64,000 nt of DNA from Bacteroidota bacterium (GTDB lineage: Bacteria; Bacteroidota; Bacteroidia; Cytophagales; Cytophagaceae): the NCBI GenBank assembly GCA_023428135.1, contig JAEYZG010000018.1, positions 1 through 64,000 on the forward strand. Reading direction: 5' to 3'. Position 1 is the stretch's first letter. The number at the start of each line of letters is the position of its first letter. Below the pieces are notes generated by a model. The model was given only the letters and a program-made list of their open reading frames with translations. It was not told where the DNA came from and searched no databases. Made by a program: the position numbers and the translations under genes. Below, piece by piece: positions 1-8,951 of the stretch.

Positions 1-1423
1 TATTGGATATATCCAGCTCGCGTATTGCATAAAAATTATTGATTGCAGATAAATCTTTAACACTGCTTGATGCTAGATAAAGATTTGCGATGTATTTAAA
101 GTGTTTAATAGGATCCAGACTTGAAACCTTAGTATGGTCAATGTTCAGGTGAAACAACTTTACAAGATTTCTTATAGGTTCAAGGGTGTTTATATCAGTA
201 TTATAACAATCCAGTAAAACAAGGTTGATCAAACCGCTTAATGGAGCAAGGGATTTTATGTCAATTTTCTGAATGCTTAGTTTTTCCAGAAGTACCAGGT
301 TTTTCATCATTGAAATGTCTTTCACCTTAATATTTAAACCAACATTCAGTTCTTTAAGGTTTACAAGATTGGTAAGAGGGGTAAGATCTTCTATTTCATT
401 GTTAGAACAGTCCAGCTCCACCATCTGAACCAAATCTTTTAATGGTTCTATACTTTTAAGTTTTAGACTTGAAACTTTCAGCACCTGAAGTTTTTTTAAA
501 TTTTCAATCCCGTCCAGACTGGTAATCTGAGTCTTCGTGAGATCAAGTTCTAGTAAAGAGCTCACAGCAAATATTGCTGAAGGATCAGTAATAGGATTGC
601 CTGATACATTTAGTTTTTCAAGGGAAGTAAATTTCCTTAGTGGTTCAAGATTTTTCAAATTCGAATTTGAGCAGTCAAATTCAAACACACCTGTTGCTTT
701 TTCAAGGTCAAACTCTCTGGGATATTCTTCCAGATTTCTCTTTTTCCTTATCATTGCTTTCCACTCAGGTTCTAATGTCAGCCACCATGAAATCAGGGGA
801 GGAAGAGGCTCGAGCTTTGGAGCAACTCCTGTTTTGCTGATTGCAAAAATTTTAAAGTTTTTGGAGACATTGTTTTCTCTGTCGAATTTTATGAAAACAG
901 ATATGCCTTTTTTTATCGAATGGACGATTGTGTCACTCACTGCAATTGAATCAGCAGATGCAGACACTGAATCTGTCTTTTGTACTAGCTCCTTCCAGGT
1001 AAAATCTTTATCACTTTTTATCTCTACAAAGTAGTACCTTCTGATTTTATCATACTTTACTTTCTCAACTACTAGATTTTTAGGAGTAGTTTTAATTTTA
1101 ACTGTTGTAGGAAAGGTCTTAGGAACCCGCTGACAATATTTAAAAACATTTTCATAGTCTTCATTCTGAGCTGCAGAGTCTAGGTCATTGTAGACCGAAA
1201 CATTTGCATTGCTGACAGTTGTTTTTAAAAATGTGACAGACTCCTTTTTCTGCTCGGCATCAGAAGGTTTCTGAGCTACAAAATTCAGAAAGCCATCATA
1301 TGAGGTAAGAAGTCGAATAACCTCCTTCTTTTCTGATTCATTCATTGGAAGTAGAATGTCAGTCTGAGCATTCATTTTCAGTGAGATAGATAAAAGGAGT
1401 AAAGCAAAAAGGATTTTTTTCAT
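1..1423 (-). CDS. Secreted leucine-rich-repeat protein (3' part missing)
   Basis: The reading frame opens at an ATG whose complement is at 1421-1423 and stays open to the left edge, so at least 474 residues are coded and the C-terminus is outside the window. It starts with a signal peptide (MKKILFALLLLSISLKMNAQ). About 220 residues without a recognised domain follow. From about residue 240 there are LRRs of about 22 residues with the pattern L..L..L.....I..L.PL, of the internalin-like/SDS22 type (for example LVELDCSNNEIEDLTPLTNL). LRR proteins of this type usually bind other proteins at the cell surface; the ligand is unknown. A T9SS sorting domain may lie in the missing end. It is divergent from parE. 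I am sure of LRR and secretion, not of any function. Confidence 0.8.
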   Translation of the reverse strand, partial: MKKILFALLLLSISLKMNAQTDILLPMNESEKKEVIRLLTSYDGFLNFVAQKPSDAEQKKESVTFLKTTVSNANVSVYNDLDSAAQNEDYENVFKYCQRVPKTFPTTVKIKTTPKNLVVEKVKYDKIRRYYFVEIKSDKDFTWKELVQKTDSVSASADSIAVSDTIVHSIKKGISVFIKFDRENNVSKNFKIFAISKTGVAPKLEPLPPLISWWLTLEPEWKAMIRKKRNLEEYPREFDLEKATGVFEFDCSNSNLKNLEPLRKFTSLEKLNVSGNPITDPSAIFAVSSLLELDLTKTQITSLDGIENLKKLQVLKVSSLKLKSIEPLKDLVQMVELDCSNNEIEDLTPLTNLVNLKELNVGLNIKVKDISMMKNLVLLEKLSIQKIDIKSLAPLSGLINLVLLDCYNTDINTLEPIRNLVKLFHLNIDHTKVSSLDPIKHFKYIANLYLASSSVKDLSAINNFYAIRELDISN

Positions 1424-1752
1424 AATTGTCACTTGATTTGGGCCCGGTAATTTAACCAAAAAAAGTTCCGTTTAGTACGTTTAGTTTATTTTTTGTAATT
1501 TTTCTAATGTGGTTTAGGATTTCAATCAGATTGAAAAAATGCAATTTTTAAAAACCTCTCAGAAGGATACACTTAAGTTGTATTTTTTCCACATATTACA
1601 ATTTTAAGGCATTTCATTATTTAAAAAATAAGTAAAATTTGAACTAATAAAGTAATTTCGCAGTAAGAATGGACAGGATTTAAGTTTTATTTCCCTAAAA
1701 ATGAAACTAACTTGTCTTTTATAAAATTGTAAATCAGGTCAATATAAATATT
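1424..1752. other. Intergenic region between divergent LRR gene and parE
   Basis: This 329-base AT-rich stretch must carry the promoters of both divergent genes. I see no small gene with convincing coding character and no clear hairpin. The only promoter-like match is TAATTTCG near 1651, one base off the Bacteroidota -7 motif, about 100 bases before parE; I do not consider it proven. Confidence 0.5.
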
Positions 1753-3651
1753 ATGGCAAAAACCAAAACTGAATATACCGAAGATAGCATTAGGTCGCTG
1801 GACTGGAGAGAACATATCAGACTTCGTCCGGGAATGTATATCGGAAAACTTGGAGACGGATCAGGACAAGATGATGGTATTTATGTTTTGGTCAAAGAGA
1901 TTATTGACAACTCCATTGATGAGCATATGATGGGAAATGGAAATGTTATAGATATTACTATTTCCGATAATAAGGTGGAGGTCAGAGATTATGGTCGTGG
2001 TATTCCGCTGGGAAAAGTAATTGATTGCGTTTCTAAAATCAATACGGGAGGAAAATATGATTCAGGTGCATTCCAGAAATCAGTGGGTTTGAATGGGGTA
2101 GGTACGAAAGCCGTTAATGCACTTTCCAGTTACTTCAGAGTACAATCTATTCGTGAGGGAAGAACAAAAGTAGCAGAATTTGAAAAAGGTGTTCTAATAA
2201 ACGACCATAAAGAATCAAAGTGTGACCAGAAGAATGGTACACTTATGTCATTTATACCAGATGATACAATTTTCAAGCATTTTAGATTTATTCCAGAATA
2301 CCTGGAAGATCAGCTTTGGAATTATGCATTCCTCAATGCTGGTCTGACTATCAATTACAACGGGAAAAAATATTATTCTCAGAATGGGCTTCTGGATCTT
2401 TTGAAGAGAAAGACAGATGAAGAAAGCTTAAGATATCCGATTGTACATCTTAAAGGTCACGATATCGAACTTGCTCTTACTCACGCTAATCAATATGGTG
2501 AAGAGTATTATTCGTTTGTGAACGGTCAGTACACAACTCAGGGTGGTACACACCTTGCAGCATTAAAAGAAGCGGTTGTAAAAACAGTCAGGGAATTTTT
2601 CAAGAAAGATTTTGATGCTTCAGATATCCGTGCATCAATTGTGGGTGCAATTGCAGTGAGAGTGCAGGAACCAGTATTTGAATCTCAGACTAAAACCAAA
2701 TTAGGCTCAATCAATGCTGGTCCGGATGGTCCTGCCATCAGAGCCTGGGTGAATGAGTTCGTTAAAAAAGAGCTTGATAATTATCTTCATAAAAATTCCG
2801 CAGTTGCTGACGCTTTATTAAAAAGAATCCTACAATCTGAAAGAGAAAGAAAGGACATTGCAGGTATAAAGAAACTTGCCAATGAGCGAGCAAAGAAAGC
2901 AAATCTTCATAATAAAAAACTGCGAGACTGCCGCTTCCACTTTGACGATCTTAACAACGAAAAAAGACATGATTCGACCCTATTTATTACCGAGGGGGAT
3001 TCTGCGAGTGGTTCAATTACAAAGTCCAGAAGTGTGGAATTACAGGCAGTATTTAGTCTCAGAGGAAAGCCACTAAACTGTTTTGGGCTTACCAAAAAGA
3101 TTGTTTACGAAAATGAAGAATTCAATTTATTGCAACATGCTCTGAATATTGAAGATGGACTTGAAAATCTCAGATATAACAGAATAGTAATAGCAACCGA
3201 TGCCGATGTGGATGGTATGCACATCCGTTTGCTTATGCTGACATTCTTTTTGCAATTCTTTCCTGATCTTGTGAGAAATGGACACTTGTTTATTTTGGAA
3301 ACACCTCTGTTCCGGGTAAGAAACAAGAAAGAAACAATTTATTGCTATAGCGAGGAAGAGAAAAGAGCTGCCATAAAGAAACTAGGAGGTAAACCTGAAA
3401 TAACCCGATTTAAAGGATTAGGCGAAATTTCTCCGGATGAATTTGGGGCATTTATAGGAGAGGATATCAGGCTAGAGCCAATCCTATTACAAAAAGAAAC
3501 TTCGATACAAAAACTGCTAAATTACTACATGGGGAAAAATACTCCTGAAAGACAGCAGTTTATTATTGAGAACCTTAAAGTTGAGAAGGATTTGGTAGAA
3601 AGTGATGAAAAAGATGCATTAAGGAAAGAAGCTAGTGTTATGGAAATTTAA
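1753..3651 (+). CDS. parE: DNA topoisomerase IV subunit B (ParE)
   Basis: This is the ATPase subunit of type IIA topoisomerase IV, which decatenates daughter chromosomes together with ParC. The 632-residue protein has the GHKL ATPase start (RPGMYIGKLGDGS, then KEIIDNSIDE with the Mg-binding Asn), the GRGIP and GLNGVGTKAVNAL nucleotide-binding loops, a transducer domain, and a TOPRIM domain with EGDSASG (Glu414) and the metal triad DADVDG (Asp483, Asp485, Asp487). Length and N-terminal wording (EHIRLRPGMYIGKLGDG) fit Bacteroidota ParE better than GyrB. The ATG at 1753 has no Shine-Dalgarno, as is usual in this phylum. parC lies downstream on the same strand, separated by about 0.9 kb with an opposing lipoprotein gene, so the two are probably transcribed separately. 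Confidence 0.95.
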   Translation: MAKTKTEYTEDSIRSLDWREHIRLRPGMYIGKLGDGSGQDDGIYVLVKEIIDNSIDEHMMGNGNVIDITISDNKVEVRDYGRGIPLGKVIDCVSKINTGGKYDSGAFQKSVGLNGVGTKAVNALSSYFRVQSIREGRTKVAEFEKGVLINDHKESKCDQKNGTLMSFIPDDTIFKHFRFIPEYLEDQLWNYAFLNAGLTINYNGKKYYSQNGLLDLLKRKTDEESLRYPIVHLKGHDIELALTHANQYGEEYYSFVNGQYTTQGGTHLAALKEAVVKTVREFFKKDFDASDIRASIVGAIAVRVQEPVFESQTKTKLGSINAGPDGPAIRAWVNEFVKKELDNYLHKNSAVADALLKRILQSERERKDIAGIKKLANERAKKANLHNKKLRDCRFHFDDLNNEKRHDSTLFITEGDSASGSITKSRSVELQAVFSLRGKPLNCFGLTKKIVYENEEFNLLQHALNIEDGLENLRYNRIVIATDADVDGMHIRLLMLTFFLQFFPDLVRNGHLFILETPLFRVRNKKETIYCYSEEEKRAAIKKLGGKPEITRFKGLGEISPDEFGAFIGEDIRLEPILLQKETSIQKLLNYYMGKNTPERQQFIIENLKVEKDLVESDEKDALRKEASVMEI

Positions 3652-4080
3652 AATCTGTGTAAAAACAGGTTGCTCATTACATATATTTCTTTAATCGTAT
3701 ATTGTGGTTAACTAAAAAAGCTTGGGTTTTATCTAGTTGCAGGTTATATTCGTCTATAATCAAACTTTAGCCGCTATGCTAGACCACTATGTTTTAATGA
3801 AAGAAATCTTTCAACCTGAATTAGTCAGGAATTCAAAAAAAAACTTGAATTCAGGTAATGGAAAAAAATCTAATAACAATAAAAAGAAGTTTAAAAAGAA
3901 GGGGAGAATTTTATTAAAAATAGTAGTGAGAAGGCTACTAATCCTTTTATAAAATTGTATATAAGGAACCGGTTAATTGGGTATTGGTGAGAGATTTGAG
4001 GTCGCCAAATTTTAATATTTTCCAGGAAGCCTGTTTTGGACAAAAACAGGCTTCCTTTGTTGTAAAGGAAGCCTGTTTTA
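3652..4080. other. Long intergenic stretch after parE
   Basis: This 429-base stretch has no confident gene. A 58-codon frame from the ATG at 3776 to 3952 would give a very Lys/Asn-rich basic peptide. Its composition is partly explained by poly-A runs, so I rate it possible but unproven. The right end (4024-4079) is a three-arm inverted repeat described separately. The part around 3960-4020 has no tRNA-like or other RNA fold that I recognise. Confidence 0.5.
4024..4079. terminator. Three-arm inverted repeat, probable bidirectional terminator
   Basis: Arm A (AGGAAGCCTGTTTT, 4024-4037) is followed by its complement (AAAACAGGCTTCCT, within 4042-4055) and by a second copy of arm A (4066-4079). 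The middle arm can pair with either flank. Read on the minus strand, the hairpin formed by the middle and right arms ends in a GTTTTTG run just after the stop of the lipoprotein gene at 4081, so it should terminate that gene. Confidence 0.75.
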
Positions 4081-4452
4081 TCACTTTTGAATTGTTATTA
4101 AAGCAATGAGTCCTAAAGCATTCATTTCAAAAACAATTTTCTTACCTTCTTCAGAATTTTGCATGGAGCATTGATTGCCTGGAGTTATATAATAAGAGTA
4201 AATTTTTCTTCCTCTCTTCTGGTAATCATGTTTATCAGGTCTTCCCAACTTTTCCAGAAGTATTTCTTCCTTAAGCCCCAGAATTTGTTCTTTATTGTTT
4301 ATCAGCTTAGTTGCCATTTCTTCTCGTTTGTTTTGACAAGCTTTTTTATCCTGAAGCCAAACGTTTTTATCTATCTCTGGAAATTTTTCTTTTGATCCAC
4401 AAGAATAAAAACCAACACAAAGACACAGTAAAAGTAATTTTATTTTGTTCAT
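4081..4452 (-). CDS. Small lipoprotein, BamE/SmpA-like
   Basis: The 123-residue protein has a lipoprotein signal peptide with lipobox FYSC (Cys18), so it should be lipidated and membrane anchored. Its middle (KEEILLEKLGRPDK, then RKIYSYYI) resembles the BamE/SmpA-type fold, where a short helix and a GxPd turn precede a beta hairpin. That family includes outer-membrane assembly factors and many lipoproteins of unknown role. The frame lies opposite to parE and parC. A -7 motif 8 bases upstream would imply a very short or absent leader. The family assignment is tentative; the lipoprotein call is firm. Confidence 0.7.
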   Translation of the reverse strand: MNKIKLLLLCLCVGFYSCGSKEKFPEIDKNVWLQDKKACQNKREEMATKLINNKEQILGLKEEILLEKLGRPDKHDYQKRGRKIYSYYITPGNQCSMQNSEEGKKIVFEMNALGLIALITIQK

Positions 4453-4459
4453 AATAAGG

Positions 4460-4467
4460 CAAAGTTA
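4460..4467 (-). promoter_or_regulatory. Possible -7 promoter motif for the lipoprotein gene
   Basis: CAAAGTTA on the plus strand reads TAACTTTG on the minus strand, an exact TAnnTTTG. It sits 8 bases from the ATG, implying a nearly leaderless mRNA, which makes the call uncertain. No TTTG -33 element was assigned. Confidence 0.35.
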
Positions 4468-4521
4468 ATAATTAGGCAGGAATGTGTAAATTTTCCTCTT
4501 CGGGAAAAAGGAATTTTATAA

Positions 4522-4529
4522 TATATTTG
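4522..4529 (+). promoter_or_regulatory. -7 promoter motif for parC
   Basis: TATATTTG is an exact match to the Bacteroidota -7 motif TAnnTTTG, 59 bases before the parC ATG. A clear TTTG -33 element at the usual distance is not visible. Confidence 0.5.
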
Positions 4530-4587
4530 AAGGATCCGGAATTCTACCGGTTAAACCTTTTGTTTAGATCAGGAACTTTAAAATTGA

Positions 4588-7197
4588 ATGGCTGACGATA
4601 GAGATAATAATGAAAATAATATACAGGACCAGGAAGCTGGTAATGGGGGAGATATCATTCATGATGTGCTGCCTGTTTCCGGTATGTATGAAAACTGGTT
4701 TCTGGAATATGCCTCCTATGTAATTCTGGAACGAGCGGTTCCTGCTATAGAAGATGGATTAAAGCCTGTTCAGAGAAGAATCCTTCATTCTATGAAGGAA
4801 ATGGATGATGGTCGATTTAATAAGGTAGCGAATGTCATCGGACAAACCATGCAATATCACCCTCATGGTGATGCATCCATTGGTGAGGCTATTGTTAATA
4901 TAGGTCAAAAAGATCTTCTTCTTGAAACTCAGGGGAACTGGGGGGATGTCAGGACAGGAGATTCAGCTGCTGCTCCGAGATATATTGAAGCACGTCTATC
5001 AAAACTTGCCCTGGATGTCGTTTTTAATCCGGAAACTACTGAATGGCAGGTTTCATACGACGGAAGAAAAAATGAGCCTGTTACACTTCCTGTCAAGTTT
5101 CCTTTACTGTTGGCGCATGGTGTCGAAGGTATTGCTGTTGGTCTTTCTACTAAAATTCTTCCCCACAATTTTTGTGAATTGATAGAAGCTTCCATTCTTC
5201 ATTTGAAGAACAAGAAGTTTACCCTTTATCCGGATTTTGCTACCGGGGGGTCAATTGATGTAGCTAATTACAATGAAGGCCTGAGAGGAGGAAAAGTAAG
5301 AGTTAGAGCAAAAATTGAAGATCTCGATAAGAAGACTTTGGTTATCAGGGATATACCATTTGGTACTACAACAACTTCTTTAATTGAAAGCATCATTAAA
5401 GCTAACGATAATGGAAAGATCAAGATAAAGAAGGTAATTGATAACACTGCAAAGGATGTTGAAATCCTCATTCAGCTTGTTCCGGGAGTTTCTTCAGATA
5501 TTACAATTGATGCATTATACGCTTTTACAGAGTGTGAAATAAGTATTTCTCCTAATGCTTGTGTAATTATTGATGAAAAGCCTCATTTCATAAGTATTAA
5601 TGAAATTCTGAGAATTTCAACGGACAAAACGGTAGAGCTGCTTAGACAGGAGCTTGAAATCAAGAAAAATCATTTACAGGAAAAACTATTATTTTCTTCT
5701 CTTGAGAAAATATTCATAGAAAAGAGGATATATAGAAATATCGAAGAGTGTGAAACCTGGGAAGCTGTTCTTGAAACGATAGATAAGGGCTTGAAGCCTT
5801 ATAAGAAACAGTTTTACAGAGAAATTACTCAGGATGATCTGGTTAAACTTACTGAGATAAAAATCAAGAGAATCTCAAAATTTGACGCATTTAAAGCGGA
5901 TGAATTAATGAGAAATCTTGGGGAAGAACTGAAAGAGGTTGAGCATAATCTGGCACATCTGATAGAGTTTGCCGTTGCTTATTTCCAGAACTTACTTAAA
6001 AAATATGGTCAGGGCAGAGAGCGTAAAACCCAGATCAAAACTTTCGAGACCATTTCAGCAAATGTAGTAGCTGCAATAAATGCAAAGCTCTATATCAATA
6101 GGGCAGAAGGTTTTATAGGTCATGGTTTAAAGAAAGACGAGTATATCTGTGACTGTTCTGACATAGATGATGTCATAGTTTTCAGAAAAGACGGGGTTTG
6201 TGTAATAAAGAAAATAGGAGAGAAGATCTTCGTTGGCAAAGATATCCTGTATGCAGGTATTTTCAGAAAAGGTGATGACCGCATGGTTTATAATATGGCC
6301 TATCTTGATGCTGCCTCAGGAACTGTATTTGTTAAAAGATTCCAGGTGTTGGGAATTACCCGGGACAAGGAGTATGATTTGACTAAAGGAAGTAAAGGTT
6401 CTAAGATTCTTTATTTCAGCGCTAATCCGAACGGAGAAGCTGAAACGGTTAATGTTACTCTTGCCCCTACAGCCAAAGCCAAGATTAAAGAGTTTGAGTT
6501 TGATTTTTCCGAACTTGAAATAAAGGCAAGAAACGTATTAGGTAATATCCTAACCAAATATCCTGTTAAGAAAATTCAGTTTAAAGCTGCTGGAAAATCA
6601 ACCCTGGGAGGTAAAGAAGTATACTTTGATGAAACTGTAGGTCGTCTGAACAACGATAAAAAGGGAAAATACATTGGAAATTTTGAAGGGGATGATAAAA
6701 TTCTGGTGTTTTACAAAGAAGGTACTTATGAATTAACAACCTATGAGTTGACCAATAGATACAATACAGAAGAATTATTGTATATGGAGAAATTTGATCC
6801 TGAAAAGCTCATTTCTGCAGTTTATTATGATGGCTCATCTAAGAATTATTTTGCAAAAAGATTCAGGATGGAGACAAACACTGCAGGCAAGAAGTTTGGA
6901 TTTATCTCCGAAAATGCGGATTCAAAACTGGTAATTATAAGCACGGATAGAAATCCTGTAATCAAGGTTGATTACGCAAAAGGTAAATTTGTCTCCGTAC
7001 CTTCTGAAGAAATCAGTATTAATGAATTTGTTGAAGTGAAAGGGTGGAAAGCCGTTGGGAATAAGATTAGTACCAATAAGATCAATAAGATACTTTTACT
7101 TGAATCTTCAGAAGATGGTGATGGTGATGACGGTGACAAATCATCAGGAAATACATCAAAGAAAAAGCCTAAAGACGATCAGTTAGGTCTATTCTAA
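4588..7197 (+). CDS. parC: DNA topoisomerase IV subunit A (ParC)
   Basis: This is the DNA-cleaving subunit of topoisomerase IV. The 869-residue protein has the winged-helix breakage domain with LKPVQRRILHSM, the quinolone-contact helix YHPHGDASIGEAIV and the catalytic tyrosine in APRYIEARLSK (Tyr132). A coiled-coil tower and a beta-pinwheel-like C-terminal domain follow. The tail is acidic (GDGDDGD) and ends in KKPKDDQLGLF. Length fits Bacteroidota ParC. The residue matching E. coli ParC Ser80, a site of quinolone-resistance mutations, is Ala96 here, while the residue matching Glu84 is kept. A strong terminator follows directly. Confidence 0.95.
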   Translation: MADDRDNNENNIQDQEAGNGGDIIHDVLPVSGMYENWFLEYASYVILERAVPAIEDGLKPVQRRILHSMKEMDDGRFNKVANVIGQTMQYHPHGDASIGEAIVNIGQKDLLLETQGNWGDVRTGDSAAAPRYIEARLSKLALDVVFNPETTEWQVSYDGRKNEPVTLPVKFPLLLAHGVEGIAVGLSTKILPHNFCELIEASILHLKNKKFTLYPDFATGGSIDVANYNEGLRGGKVRVRAKIEDLDKKTLVIRDIPFGTTTTSLIESIIKANDNGKIKIKKVIDNTAKDVEILIQLVPGVSSDITIDALYAFTECEISISPNACVIIDEKPHFISINEILRISTDKTVELLRQELEIKKNHLQEKLLFSSLEKIFIEKRIYRNIEECETWEAVLETIDKGLKPYKKQFYREITQDDLVKLTEIKIKRISKFDAFKADELMRNLGEELKEVEHNLAHLIEFAVAYFQNLLKKYGQGRERKTQIKTFETISANVVAAINAKLYINRAEGFIGHGLKKDEYICDCSDIDDVIVFRKDGVCVIKKIGEKIFVGKDILYAGIFRKGDDRMVYNMAYLDAASGTVFVKRFQVLGITRDKEYDLTKGSKGSKILYFSANPNGEAETVNVTLAPTAKAKIKEFEFDFSELEIKARNVLGNILTKYPVKKIQFKAAGKSTLGGKEVYFDETVGRLNNDKKGKYIGNFEGDDKILVFYKEGTYELTTYELTNRYNTEELLYMEKFDPEKLISAVYYDGSSKNYFAKRFRMETNTAGKKFGFISENADSKLVIISTDRNPVIKVDYAKGKFVSVPSEEISINEFVEVKGWKAVGNKISTNKINKILLLESSEDGDGDDGDKSSGNTSKKKPKDDQLGLF

Positions 7198-7203
7198 AAA
7201 TAA

Positions 7204-7236
7204 AAAACGGCTGTTGAGAATAAACAGCCGTTTTTT
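7204..7236. terminator. Bidirectional rho-independent terminator after parC
   Basis: The stem AACGGCTGTT / AACAGCCGTT has a six-base loop, a T-run on the right and an A-run on the left. It can serve parC and the opposing gene that ends at 7251. Confidence 0.9.
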
Positions 7237-7250
7237 ATTTGATTGACATT

Positions 7251-7529
7251 TTAAGAATAATGAGCAATTACTTTTTCATAAGTCCGGAATGTGTCAGAAA
7301 ATGTTTCCGGAAGCGTATCAAAATCATTATTACAAATATCTACCTCAACAGCATTTTCAGTAAAGTATTTTAATAAAATTCCCAATTGCATTTCGAAAGG
7401 AAGTGTTTCAAAAGAAATTCCATTCATAAAATGCAACTTATTGAAATTTTGAGAGTAAAATCCTTCAAAATCTTTCCAGGCATTTGGAGCCTCGGTTTTT
7501 ATAAGATCAAAATTTATAGTAGCATTCAT
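7251..7529 (-). CDS. Hypothetical protein, 92 residues
   Basis: This small acidic cytosolic protein has no signal peptide or membrane segment and matches no family I recognise. It begins MNATINFDLIKTEAPNAWKDF and contains aromatic-rich helices and an acidic patch (VEVDICNNDFDTLPE). It converges with parC across a shared terminator, which supports it as a real transcription unit. Function unknown. Confidence 0.6.
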   Translation of the reverse strand: MNATINFDLIKTEAPNAWKDFEGFYSQNFNKLHFMNGISFETLPFEMQLGILLKYFTENAVEVDICNNDFDTLPETFSDTFRTYEKVIAHYS

Positions 7530-7724
7530 ATCTGTATACTTTTAGTAAAATTAATCGAAAAAGACGTTTCAGACCAGACAATTTGAAACGAATTGAATTA
7601 GCTTAAATTATTGATATTTAAAGAAAGACTTTTTTTGTTAATAAGAAACTTGTCCACATTAGCCGAAATGGCAAAACTCAGGGAATGTGGTCATCGTATT
7701 TTTACGTGTAATTCATAACTTTTT

Positions 7725-8120
7725 ATGCAAACGATTGTCAACATCAACACCAGGTTTTCAGAAATAGGCTATCAGCCCAATCTGGGAAAAATTGCATTTA
7801 ACGATCTGGCTAAAAGCCTGAGGTCTGATGAGACCATTTTAAATGTTGTGGAAGGTGCAATATCTAACACTCTTGGAATTGCAATTGCAACAGATTATAG
7901 AGTTTTTTATGTCGGGGTAAATAAACATCATCAACCGGTATTGGAGCAGCTTATTTATGATGATATTGTAGGGATTGAAGTTACGAAAAGTATGTTTATT
8001 TCGGTTGAATTAATTGTTCAGACAAAAAGTAAAAAGGAGATAAGGCTAAAAGGTTGTGATCCTGAAAGGGCAGCAGAGATGGTGGAGCTAATAAACCTGC
8101 TTATTAGGGAAAATTCCTGA
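7725..8120 (+). CDS. PH-like (bacterial pleckstrin-homology-type) protein
   Basis: The 131-residue protein looks like a bacterial PH domain (bPH/YokE-like): a short N-terminal helix, then alternating beta strands (TLGIAIATDYRVFYVGV, DIVGIEVTKSMFISVELIVQT), and a C-terminal helix (PERAAEMVELINLLI). Such domains typically follow the plan 'IATDYRVFYV ... I.YDDI..IE'. They are thought to mediate protein contacts; a specific role cannot be given. It is a single gene followed 40 bases later by a 37-codon membrane peptide. Confidence 0.65.
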   Translation: MQTIVNINTRFSEIGYQPNLGKIAFNDLAKSLRSDETILNVVEGAISNTLGIAIATDYRVFYVGVNKHHQPVLEQLIYDDIVGIEVTKSMFISVELIVQTKSKKEIRLKGCDPERAAEMVELINLLIRENS

Positions 8121-8160
8121 AATAAATTGTCTCGTTTAGAAAAAAAATCTAATTTGAGGT

Positions 8161-8274
8161 ATGAAAAGTTTGATTGAGTTATTTAAAAAATATAAAAAAT
8201 ACTATCTGGTAGATGCGATAATGTATTTATCTTTCATTATCACTTTTCTGCTTATGGTATTGATCTTTGGATAG
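8161..8274 (+). CDS. Small single-pass membrane peptide (37 residues)
   Basis: ATG at 8161 and TAG at 8272-8274. The product starts MKSLIELFKKYKKYYLVDAI, an amphipathic basic segment, followed by one hydrophobic helix (MYLSFIITFLLMVLIFG). A positive N-terminus followed by a helix is typical of genuine small membrane proteins. It ends before a terminator hairpin at 8321 and could be co-transcribed with the PH-like gene. Function unknown; coding status is likely but not certain. Confidence 0.5.
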   Translation: MKSLIELFKKYKKYYLVDAIMYLSFIITFLLMVLIFG

Positions 8275-8320
8275 TAAATAGCCTACTTTCAAAAAAGGAA
8301 TCTTTCTCTAAAAAAAAGAC

Positions 8321-8352
8321 AAAAAAAGGGACGCAATTCGCGCCCCTTTTTT
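8321..8352. terminator. Bidirectional terminator between the small membrane gene and efp
   Basis: The A-run plus GGGACGC pairs with GCGCCCC plus T-run around a loop of AATTC, with one mismatch. It lies between convergent genes and fits termination in both directions. Confidence 0.85.
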
Positions 8353-8371
8353 ATTAATATCAATCGGAATA

Positions 8372-8935
8372 TTAATTTTTTACTCTTTCCATGTAGTCAC
8401 CTGTACGGGTATCTACTTTAATTTTTTCACCTATTTCTATAAATAAAGGAACTCTTATTTCAGCCCCTGTTTCAAGAGTAGCAGGCTTTAATGTTTTAGT
8501 TGCAGTATCTCCTCTTATACCAGGTTCGGTATAGGTAACTTCAAGCTCCACAGAGGTAGGAGGTTCTGCATAAATAGGAGTTTCGCCGTCGAAAGAAACT
8601 TTAATGACCATTCCTTCCTTAAGAAATTTCAGGCTGTCTCCAAAAAGTATTTTATCTACAGAGATTTGCTCGTATGTTTCACTGTCCATAAGAACCAAGC
8701 TAGGGCCCTCATCATAAAGATAGGAGAAATCATTTACATCAACCCTTACAAGCTCAACATCTTCGCCGGCACGGAACCTGTGTTCCACAAGTTTACCAGT
8801 TTTAATGTTTCTCATTTTCACCTGATAAAATGCACGTAGGTTTCCTGGAGTACGGTGTTCGTATTCCAAAACCTGAACCAATTCGTTATTAAATCTTAAA
8901 AAACACCCTTTTGAAATGTCTGAAGTATTAGCCAT
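8372..8935 (-). CDS. efp: Elongation factor P
   Basis: EF-P rescues ribosomes stalled at polyproline stretches by entering the E site. The 187-residue protein has all three domains: the KOW-like N-terminal domain, the OB domain (FLKEGMVIKVSFDGE) and the C-terminal signature (LEVTYTEPGIRGDTATKTLKPATLETGAEIRVPLFI). The tip loop reads HRTPGNLRAF, where E. coli has PGKGQAF. The residue in the place of the modified Lys34 is thus Asn32, so neither beta-lysylation nor Arg rhamnosylation can occur there. A promoter with both elements lies just upstream. Confidence 0.95.
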   Translation of the reverse strand: MANTSDISKGCFLRFNNELVQVLEYEHRTPGNLRAFYQVKMRNIKTGKLVEHRFRAGEDVELVRVDVNDFSYLYDEGPSLVLMDSETYEQISVDKILFGDSLKFLKEGMVIKVSFDGETPIYAEPPTSVELEVTYTEPGIRGDTATKTLKPATLETGAEIRVPLFIEIGEKIKVDTRTGDYMERVKN

Positions 8936-8951
8936 AAATAGAAATTTGGCT

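Noticed and set aside
537..1034. A 165-codon plus-strand frame
   Set aside because: It is antisense to the LRR gene, which has a signal peptide and clear repeats in the other direction.
3776..3952. Lys/Asn-rich 58-codon frame after parE
   Set aside because: Composition is explained by A-runs; no family pattern or clear promoter. Kept only as a note.
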